DNA of 64,000 nt from Myxococcales bacterium (GTDB lineage: Bacteria > Myxococcota > B64-G9): assembly GCA_012798435.1 (NCBI GenBank), contig JAAZNF010000072.1, positions 62,001-126,000 of the forward strand, written 5' to 3'. The notes beneath the pieces were generated by a model, which was given only the letters and a program-made list of their open reading frames with translations, did not search any database and was not told the DNA's origin. The translations under genes and the position numbers were made by a program. Of this stretch, positions 36,388-42,197 are shown one piece after another (the stretch's first letter is position 1; each line of letters opens with the position of its first letter).

Positions 36388-37452
36388 CTACGGCCCCGGC
36401 GGGTCGGGCGGCGGGCAGGTGCCCTGCTCGAGTTCGGTCTTTACCTTGCGCGGGGCGATGAGCAGCCAGCCCAGCGAGAACTTGCCGAACAGGATGAACG
36501 GCAGCGCGAAGAGCACCTGCTGCCCCACTTGCATGGCCCACAGCACCACCGCGTAGGCCGCGCCCTGGGCGGCCAGCACCTCGGCCCCCACGAACAGCGA
36601 CAGCCCGAGTTGGAGGAAGTACTGGAAGTTGCCGATCATGGCCGGCCCGGCGGGGATCATCAGGCCCACGCACAGCACCGCCATGCCGGTGAAGGCCTCG
36701 AGCCAGCCGAGGTGCATGAGCCCCGAGAAGGCGCCAAAGCACAAGAGCATGCCCAGGCCGTTCATCACCCAGTAGGCGATCGTCACCAGCACGAACTCGA
36801 GGAGCAGGCGCGCGTTCGGCAGGCCCCGCATGCCGCCGATGAAGGCCGACAGCATGGAGCACAGCCGCTCGTTGAGCCGGGCCGGCAGAAAGGAAAGCAT
36901 GCGCCGGAAGAGGCGCACCGTCTTTTCAGGGTAGCGATAGGTCAGCACCAGCAAGACGAGCACGAAGACGAACAGTGAAAGCAGCCCCCAACCCCACCAG
37001 CGGATCTCGGCGGGCACCGCGATGCGGGTGTCGAGGAAGAACAGGATGATGACCAGTAGAAGCGTCATGGCCAGCGAGTCGGCCACGCGCTCGACCACGA
37101 TGGAGGCGAGCGCCGCCGAGGCCCGGATCTTGCCCTTCTCGGCGATGAGGATAGGCCGGGCGAACTCCCCCAGCCGGAAGGGCAACAGGGTGAGCGCCAT
37201 GATGCCCACCGAGCCCACCGAAAACAGCCGCCCGAAGGGTATGCGCCCGAGCGGCCGCAGCAGGATGCCCCAGCGGTACACCCGTACCAGGTGGATGAGC
37301 GAGAGCAGCAGAAAATACTGGACCAGCACCCAGGGGTCTGTGGCCTGGATGGCCTGCGTGAACTCCTGCCATTCCACCTTGCGCATGGCGAGCCACACGA
37401 ACCCCGCCGCGATGAGCAGCGACAGCGCGATCTTTACGATGGTGCGCCTCAC
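36388..37452 (-). CDS. LPG-synthase-TM-like (UPF0104/flippase-type) membrane protein
   Basis: 354 residues with eight or so hydrophobic helices and the family's early VxWRxLLxP segment (VYRWGILLRPLGR), PFRLGEFARP and PAGPAMIGNFQYF. This is the membrane half of MprF-type proteins, here without a lysyltransferase. Many such proteins are thought to move lipids across the inner membrane. The start overlaps the PHP-phosphatase stop by 4 nt (ATGA on the minus strand). The pairing hints at an envelope polysaccharide or lipid role but does not prove one. Confidence 0.8.
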   Translation of the reverse strand: MRRTIVKIALSLLIAAGFVWLAMRKVEWQEFTQAIQATDPWVLVQYFLLLSLIHLVRVYRWGILLRPLGRIPFGRLFSVGSVGIMALTLLPFRLGEFARPILIAEKGKIRASAALASIVVERVADSLAMTLLLVIILFFLDTRIAVPAEIRWWGWGLLSLFVFVLVLLVLTYRYPEKTVRLFRRMLSFLPARLNERLCSMLSAFIGGMRGLPNARLLLEFVLVTIAYWVMNGLGMLLCFGAFSGLMHLGWLEAFTGMAVLCVGLMIPAGPAMIGNFQYFLQLGLSLFVGAEVLAAQGAAYAVVLWAMQVGQQVLFALPFILFGKFSLGWLLIAPRKVKTELEQGTCPPPDPPGP

Positions 37453-38183
37453 CGCCCGGGCTCCCCGCCTCCCGCGCCCGACGGCCCGGCGATCTCGGCC
37501 GGCGCATGGGAAAGCAACCGGCGCGCCCCGGCCTCACCGGCGATGCGGGCAAGCTCCCGCAGGCCCTCCTCGGCGAACCGGACGGAGCCGACCTCGTGCA
37601 GGTCGGTGGTGAAGGCGTCGATGGCGCCGGCTTGCAGCAGCGAGAGCGCGGCCGAGCGCTGCTCCCGCGGGGAGGCGCCGGAGAGGCTCTTCAGGTTGCA
37701 CAGGAAGCGGCACCCCCGCTCGCGCAGGGGAGCGAGCGCGGCCTCGCCCTCGCGCTGCACCTCGGGGTACTTCTCCACGTGGGCGATGACCGGCACCCGC
37801 CCCTTCACCTGACACAGGAAGAGGAGCTCCGCCAGCCGCGGGGGGAAGCCGGCCAGTGGAAACTCGAGCAGGAAGGAATCGCCGCGCGGGTAGGCCGCCA
37901 CCCCACCCGTTTTCAGGAGCTCCGCCAGTAGCGAGGAATGGTGCTCCGCCCCGCCCCATAGCTCGAGGTCGATGCCCTCCTCGTCCATGGCCGCCTGCAA
38001 TTCCTGGCGTCGCCGCGCCAGTTCCTCCAGCGGGTGGGCGGTCTCGCCCCAGGGCCGGTGCGGCGTGCAGCACACAATCCGAAACCCGAGCCCGGCCATG
38101 GCGCGCGCGACGGCGAGCGCCGAGGCGAGATCCGGCGGGCCGTCGTCGATGCCGGGCAGCAGGTGACAGTGCAGATCGATCAT
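37449..38183 (-). CDS. PHP-family tyrosine-phosphatase-like protein (CpsB/YwqE type)
   Basis: 244 residues. The metal motifs are HCHLLPGIDDGP (5-16), CTPHRPWGET, a GAEHH segment, an IAHVEKYP segment and TTDLHEVGS near 195. This is the order seen in CpsB/YwqE PHP phosphatases that dephosphorylate the tyrosine kinases of capsule export. No such kinase is nearby. The start is ATG 38183; an upstream TTG (38219) would give 12 more residues. A promoter-like sequence ends 8 nt before the ATG, so the message may be leaderless. Confidence 0.82.
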   Translation of the reverse strand: MIDLHCHLLPGIDDGPPDLASALAVARAMAGLGFRIVCCTPHRPWGETAHPLEELARRRQELQAAMDEEGIDLELWGGAEHHSSLLAELLKTGGVAAYPRGDSFLLEFPLAGFPPRLAELLFLCQVKGRVPVIAHVEKYPEVQREGEAALAPLRERGCRFLCNLKSLSGASPREQRSAALSLLQAGAIDAFTTDLHEVGSVRFAEEGLRELARIAGEAGARRLLSHAPAEIAGPSGAGGGEPGR

Positions 38184-38191
38184 GGGCGCGC

Positions 38192-38219
38192 AAGCTACCA
38201 CGAACCGGGCCGCCTTCAA
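38192..38219 (-). promoter_or_regulatory. Putative promoter of the PHP-phosphatase gene
   Basis: Minus strand: TTGAAG (38219-38214), 16-nt spacer, TAGCTT (38197-38192), then 8 nt to the ATG at 38183. It would give a leader of 0-3 nt. Confidence 0.45.
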
Positions 38220-38244
38220 AACGAAAACGCGACTGGGGCGGGCC

Positions 38245-38274
38245 TTGACGCCCGTAAGATCCCGTGTCTAGATC
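38245..38274 (+). promoter_or_regulatory. Putative promoter of lgt
   Basis: TTGACG at 38245-38250. A -10 candidate TAGATC at 38269-38274 is 18 nt away; TCTAGA at 38267 would be 16 nt away. The ATG begins at 38280, so the transcript would start at or beside the start codon. Divergent from the PHP-phosphatase promoter. Confidence 0.5.
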
Positions 38275-38279
38275 CGCGC

Positions 38280-39167
38280 ATGCATCCCATCATCACCACC
38301 GTCTTCGGTCAGCCCATCTACTCCTACGGCGCAGCGCTGGGGATCGCCTTCATCACCGGCTGGTCGCTGGCCACACGCTTCACCAACCGTGAGGGAATCC
38401 CCTACAAGTTCGCCACCACCGCCTACACCCTGGCCATCATCTTCGCCCTCATCGGCGCGCGGGTATTCGAGCTCCTGGCCAACCCCGAGATGTGGCGCTT
38501 CAAGGGGTTCCTGGTGGCCCTGTTCGCCTCCAAGTGCGAGGGCCTGGTGGCATACGGCGGCTTCGTCGGCGCCTGGATCGCATGCTTCGTCTACGCCCGC
38601 ATGAAGAGCCAGGACTTCTGGTCGCTCGCCGACTGCACCACGCCCTCGATGATGCTGGGCCTGGGCATCACCCGCATCGGCTGCTTCTTCGCCGGCTGTT
38701 GCCACGGCCAGCCGACCGAGGTCCCGTGGGGCATCGTGTTCCCGCCCGGCAGCCCAGCCGCGCGGGCCTTCCCCGATCTGGCGCACCGAGTGGGAGAGAC
38801 CGTCAGCTCCTTGCCGGTCCACCCCACGCAGCTCTACGAGTCGCTGCTCGGGTTCGCGCTGTTTCCCATCGCCTACCTGGCGTACAAGAAGCGCCGTTTC
38901 ACCGGCCAGGCCTTTCTGATCACCATCCCGCTGTACGCCATCGGGCGATTTCTGTTGGAGATCATCCGCGGCGACACGGACCGGGGCGAGGTGGCCTCGC
39001 TCTCCACGTCGCAGTTCATCGGGATGGTGGTCGTCCTCTGCGCCATCGGCATATACCTCTACCGCCGCACGAGAGCGCCCGCCCCTCCCCCGCCGCTCTC
39101 CGACGAGGAGATCGAGCGCCGCCAGGTCGAGGCCGGCGCCAAGAAGTCGAAAAAGAAATCTCGCTGA
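38280..39167 (+). CDS. lgt: Phosphatidylglycerol-prolipoprotein diacylglyceryl transferase
   Basis: 295 residues, inner membrane, seven or so helices. Moves diacylglycerol from PG to the lipobox Cys of prolipoproteins, which are numerous in this window. Motifs: a YSYGAALGIAFITGW helix, the GLVAYGG segment, the core RIGCFFAGCCHG with its Arg (about 138-149), and HPTQLYESL. The C-terminal 30 residues are Lys/Pro-rich. The start at 38280 is leaderless by promoter position and lacks a ribosome site. Confidence 0.95.
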   Translation: MHPIITTVFGQPIYSYGAALGIAFITGWSLATRFTNREGIPYKFATTAYTLAIIFALIGARVFELLANPEMWRFKGFLVALFASKCEGLVAYGGFVGAWIACFVYARMKSQDFWSLADCTTPSMMLGLGITRIGCFFAGCCHGQPTEVPWGIVFPPGSPAARAFPDLAHRVGETVSSLPVHPTQLYESLLGFALFPIAYLAYKKRRFTGQAFLITIPLYAIGRFLLEIIRGDTDRGEVASLSTSQFIGMVVVLCAIGIYLYRRTRAPAPPPPLSDEEIERRQVEAGAKKSKKKSR

Positions 39168-39173
39168 GGCCTC

Positions 39174-39202
39174 TTGACACACAGCGTCATCGGCCCTACC
39201 CT
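39174..39202 (+). promoter_or_regulatory. Promoter of the small basic-protein gene
   Basis: TTGACA at 39174-39179, 17-nt spacer, TACCCT at 39197-39202. It starts 7 nt after the lgt stop, so the next gene has its own transcript. Confidence 0.65.
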
Positions 39203-39246
39203 GGTGCGGAACGTTGGACCGTAAACTCGAACCGAAGGGGAGAACC

Positions 39247-39597
39247 ATGGACACGAAGTACATGAACCAGAAGGCCGAGGAGATCCGAGCCCAGGTGATC
39301 GACCTGTGGGGCAAGACCGTGGGTCAGCTCGAACAGATCTCTCGCAACCTCATGGAGTCCGGCGTGAACATCTTCAAGGTCGAGCAGGCGAAACTGCTGG
39401 CCGAGCGCGACCGGCTGCTCAACCGCCTGGGCGAGGAGACCTACCGGCTGCTCGACGCCGGCAAGGTGAAGTTGCCCAAACAGGTCACGGACACCTACAT
39501 GAAGGTGCGCAAGGTCATGGACCGCATCATGATCCCGACGCAGGGAAAGTCCACCGCGCGCCGGCCTCGCCGCCGCTCGAGCAAGAAGGCGTCCTGA
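39247..39597 (+). CDS. Small helical protein with basic tail, function unknown
   Basis: 116 residues. AGGGGAG lies 5-8 nt before the ATG. Residues 1-95 are predicted helix with heptad-like spacing (AEEIRAQVIDLWGKTVGQLEQI, LLAERDRLLNRLGEETYRLL); residues 100-116 are a run of Arg, Lys and Ser (RRPRRRSSKKAS). A single helical domain with an Arg/Lys tail would suit DNA or membrane association, like phasin- or histone-like proteins; I cannot place it in a family. It has its own strong promoter, so it may be an abundant protein. Confidence 0.72.
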   Translation: MDTKYMNQKAEEIRAQVIDLWGKTVGQLEQISRNLMESGVNIFKVEQAKLLAERDRLLNRLGEETYRLLDAGKVKLPKQVTDTYMKVRKVMDRIMIPTQGKSTARRPRRRSSKKAS

Positions 39598-40012
39598 AGA
39601 TCGCACGGCAGAAGGCCGCGCGCGGCCTCTGAGGCCTCGCGGCGGCCTGCCATGCGGCCCGCAGGGATCTCGAGTCTGCAACAGCGCAGAAAATCGGCTC
39701 GCGGAGGCCATCGGTTCCTGCGAGCCGCATGAGGCAACGAGCCTGGGCATCTCGCTTCCGAAAAGCGGCTTGAGAGGCTGACTTCAAGGGCCTGCCCCAT
39801 TCTTTTCCACATTCTGAAGCCTGATCGACATGGGAGCACCGCATTGTGGTTAAAACCATATCAAGCATCGGATAAGTATACTCAATCCGGCAGCACATAT
39901 TTTGTGCAATGTGTTCCGAAATGGTGACATACGCCACGGGTGGACGGATTTCCACACCTTGGCCCACAGGTTTTTCACAATAAATGTTGATAAGTGGAAA
40001 AAGGGGAGATCT
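39598..40012. other. 415-bp gene-free stretch with AT-rich half and DnaA-box-like sites
   Basis: The first 180 bp are GC-rich with nothing recognisable. From 39800 the DNA becomes AT-rich. It contains TTTTCCACA (39803), TGTGGTTAA (39845), TTTTTCACA (39971) and TGTTGATAA (39984), each one base from a DnaA box on one strand or the other, plus ATTTCCACA (39949). No origin-neighbour gene (dnaA, dnaN, gidA) is present. Confidence 0.4.
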
Positions 40013-40480
40013 TCACAGCTCTGCTGCGACGATCTTCTTGGCCTCGTCCCAAAGCCGGTCGAGCAGGGCAAGTCCGGCGCTTCGCATGTCGATTCTTCGG
40101 GTCCGGGCCAATTGCTCGACCTTGTGAAAGCGAATGGTGAAGCGCCGATTCGCCGCGGCTACCAGTCGGTCGGGGTCGAGATCGAGGTGGCGCGCCAGGT
40201 TGGCCAGGGCGAAGAACAGGTCACCGATCTCCCAGGCCAGCGCCGCGCGCCGCCGCGGACGCGCTGCGAAGGCGGCTTCCAGTTCGGAAAGCTCCTCGCG
40301 GACCTTGGCCAGCACCTCTTTGGGGCCGGGCCAGTCGAAGCCGACGGTGGCCACACGCGCGCACAAGGCGTGGGCATGCCCGAGCGGCGAGCGTCGGGGG
40401 CGAAGCCCGGCGAGGACGCTCCGGCGGCGTCGCGAAGCCGCACGTTGTCTGCGAGGCTTGTGACGGGAAGGATGTGGCAT
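40013..40480 (-). CDS. Single MazG-domain nucleotide pyrophosphohydrolase
   Basis: 155 residues. The C-terminal 115 show the MazG pattern: VGFDWPGPKEVLAKVREELSELE, then AWEIGDLFFALANLARHL (metal-binding E-x-x-x-D type helix), then ANRRFTIRFHKVEQL. That corresponds to the second half of full MazG; the N-terminal MazG domain is missing, replaced by 40 Arg-rich residues that may not all be translated. Such enzymes hydrolyse (d)NTPs to NMP plus pyrophosphate, clearing damaged nucleotides. The gene starts just after the tRNA terminator without a visible promoter. Confidence 0.7.
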   Translation of the reverse strand: MPHPSRHKPRRQRAASRRRRSVLAGLRPRRSPLGHAHALCARVATVGFDWPGPKEVLAKVREELSELEAAFAARPRRRAALAWEIGDLFFALANLARHLDLDPDRLVAAANRRFTIRFHKVEQLARTRRIDMRSAGLALLDRLWDEAKKIVAAEL

Positions 40481-40500
40481 GGTTCGCGGAAAAATGGTTC

Positions 40501-40527
40501 GGGCCACCGGGAAAATCCCGGCGGCCC
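40501..40527 (-). terminator. Intrinsic terminator of the tRNA transcript
   Basis: 12-bp stem (40501-40512 with 40516-40527) with a 3-nt loop; in the minus-strand RNA the one imperfect pair is G-U. A run of five U follows (40494-40490). It lies 6 nt past the tRNA-Glu 3' end. Confidence 0.75.
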
Positions 40528-40532
40528 GATCA

Positions 40533-40604
40533 TGACCCCAAGGGGACTCGAACCCCTATTACCGGCGTGAGAGGCCGGCGTCCTAACCGCTAGACGATGG
40601 GGCC
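40533..40604 (-). tRNA. tRNA-Glu (anticodon CTC)
   Basis: The minus strand folds to a full cloverleaf: acceptor GGCCCCA with TGGGGTC, D-arm TCGTCTAGCGG, anticodon loop CTCTCAC (CTC) in a CGGC/GCCG stem, and T-loop GGTTCGAGTCC. No CCA is encoded. It follows tRNA-Thr by 12 nt and both are likely cut from one transcript. Confidence 0.93.
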
Positions 40605-40616
40605 GGCACTATCCAT

Positions 40617-40688
40617 AGCCGACGGTCGGATTTGAACCGACGGCCTGCTGATTACGAATCAGCTGCTCTGCCACTGAGCTACGTCGGC
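40617..40688 (-). tRNA. tRNA-Thr (anticodon CGT)
   Basis: Minus-strand cloverleaf: acceptor GCCGACG with CGTCGGC, D-loop AGCTCAGTGGC, anticodon loop TTCGTAA (CGT) in a GCTGA/TCAGC stem, and T-loop GGTTCAAATCC. No CCA encoded. First tRNA of the pair. Confidence 0.93.
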
Positions 40689-40731
40689 CTGTCACAGAAC
40701 CCGCCGCGAAAACTCCCCGCGGCAAGGGGGC

Positions 40732-40760
40732 CTTCTACCAGCCAATCCAACCGCTGTCAA
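40732..40760 (-). promoter_or_regulatory. tRNA promoter overlapping the end of thiC
   Basis: Minus strand: TTGACA (40760-40755), 17-nt spacer, TAGAAG (40737-40732). The -35 box includes the thiC stop region, so the two transcription units abut without a gap. Confidence 0.65.
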
Positions 40761-42058
40761 GGAGTTTGGCGGCCCGGCCGCTTCCTCTCGCGTTGGATCT
40801 TCACCGCGCAGAACTCGCCGCACATCGAGCACACGCTCTCGTCTCCCGGCGGAGCCTTGCCGCGCACCTTGCGCGCCCGCTGCGGATCCAGCGCGAAGCG
40901 GTACATCCCTTCCCAGTCCAGGGCCTTACGGCAGCGGCTCATCTCGCGCTCGCGTTCCAGCGCCTCGGGGCGGCCCCGCGCCAGCTCCGCCGCCGCGGCG
41001 GCGATGCGGGAGGCGATCACCCCGGCGCGGACGTCCTCCTCGTCGGGCAGGCCCAGGTGCTCCGCCGGAGTGACGTAGCACAAGAAATCCGCGCCGGCCC
41101 AACCCGCCAGGGCGCCGCCGATGGCGCCGGTGATGTGGTCGTAGCCCGGCGCCCGGTCGGTGGCCAGCGGGCCGAGTACGTAGAAGGGCGCGTTGCGGCA
41201 CAGGCGCTTCTCCAGGAGCACGTTGGCCTGGATCTGGTCCAGCGGGACATGCCCCGGGCCCTCGATCATGACCTGCACGCCCTGCTCGAGGGCGCGGGCC
41301 TGGAGCTCGCCCAGCAGGATGAGCTCGTGGATCTGGGCCCGGTCGGTGGCGTCAGCGGTCGCGCCCGGACGGAAACCGTCGCCCAGCGACAACGTCGCGT
41401 CGGCCTCGTGGGCCAGCTCGAGCAGCCGGTCGAACTGCGCGTACAGGGGGTTCTCGCGCTCGTGGTAACGCATCCAGGCGATGAGCAGCGCGCCACCGCG
41501 GGATACCACGTCGAGCAACCGCCCCTGACGTTCCATGAGCTCCAGGGTGCGCAGAGTGACTCCGCAGTGGACGGTGATGAAGTCCACTCCCGAGCCGAGG
41601 TGTTCCGCGATCACCGCGAACAGGTCATCCTCGGTCATCTCGCAGAAGGAGCTGCCGCGGTCCATGGCCCGGGCCGCCGCCTCGTACACCGGCACGGTGC
41701 CCAGCGGCAGCGGCGCGGCCTCCATGATGCGGCGCCGGATGTCGGCGAGGTTCCCGCCGGTGGAGAGATCCATGACGGTGTCGGCACCTGCCTCGAGCGC
41801 CGCGCGGGCCTTGCGTATCTCCCGCTCGATGTCCAGCGCGTCGCGCGAGGTGCCCAGGTTGGCGTTGACCTTGATGCGCAGATTCGTCCCGATTCCGAGC
41901 GGGCGCAGGTCCGCGCGCCGGCGGTTACGGGTGACGACTACCTCGCCCCGGGCCAGTTTCTCTGAGAGCTCCTGCGGAACCGTTCCTTCCGCTTTCGCCA
42001 CTGCGCGTATCTCGTCCGACAAGTCGCCCTTTCGGGCTTGCTCGATTCTGGTGAGCAT
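40757..42058 (-). CDS. thiC: ThiC-family radical SAM enzyme (phosphomethylpyrimidine synthase)
   Basis: 433 residues. Family reaction: aminoimidazole ribotide to the thiamine pyrimidine HMP-P by radical SAM chemistry. The barrel carries NLRIKVNANLGTS, DTVMDLSTGGN, VHCGVT, SLGDGFRPG, MIEGPGHVP, and at the end the iron-sulfur motif VCSMCGEFC. This is the short form (no N-terminal domain of long ThiC). The last cysteine is spaced C-x2-C-x3-C, not C-x2-C-x4-C as in Escherichia coli. Anaerobic benzimidazole synthases (BzaF/BzaA/BzaB) are close relatives of this length, so the product could be 5-hydroxybenzimidazole. Its TTGACA promoter gives only about 40 nt of leader. Confidence 0.82.
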   Translation of the reverse strand: MLTRIEQARKGDLSDEIRAVAKAEGTVPQELSEKLARGEVVVTRNRRRADLRPLGIGTNLRIKVNANLGTSRDALDIEREIRKARAALEAGADTVMDLSTGGNLADIRRRIMEAAPLPLGTVPVYEAAARAMDRGSSFCEMTEDDLFAVIAEHLGSGVDFITVHCGVTLRTLELMERQGRLLDVVSRGGALLIAWMRYHERENPLYAQFDRLLELAHEADATLSLGDGFRPGATADATDRAQIHELILLGELQARALEQGVQVMIEGPGHVPLDQIQANVLLEKRLCRNAPFYVLGPLATDRAPGYDHITGAIGGALAGWAGADFLCYVTPAEHLGLPDEEDVRAGVIASRIAAAAAELARGRPEALEREREMSRCRKALDWEGMYRFALDPQRARKVRGKAPPGDESVCSMCGEFCAVKIQRERKRPGRQTP

Positions 42059-42105
42059 TCGCCGATCCTCGGGCCGCGGGGATGTTCGCCGCGGCCGGAG
42101 GGCTA

Positions 42106-42134
42106 TGGATAGACCCGCCCCCTTCGCTTGTCAA
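42106..42134 (-). promoter_or_regulatory. Promoter of thiC
   Basis: Minus strand: TTGACA (42134-42129), 17-nt spacer, TATCCA (42111-42106). The implied leader is about 40 nt, too short for a thiamin-pyrophosphate riboswitch. Confidence 0.55.
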
Positions 42135-42144
42135 CCCTCCGGTC

Positions 42145-42174
42145 TTGCCCGTCCAAAGCCTCTCGTGCTAGCGT
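42145..42174 (+). promoter_or_regulatory. Possible promoter of the Cys-array lipoprotein gene
   Basis: TTGCCC (42145-42150), 18-nt spacer, TAGCGT (42169-42174). Divergent from the thiC promoter by about 10 nt. A weak match. Confidence 0.35.
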
Positions 42175-42197
42175 CGGCCCATCACAGGAGGTGGAGG

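Noticed and set aside
39800-40012. Chromosomal origin oriC
   Set aside because: Boxes are imperfect and no dnaA, dnaN, rpmH or gid gene is near.
40757-42190. TPP riboswitch ahead of thiC
   Set aside because: No CTGAGA or ACCTGA box, and the leader is too short.
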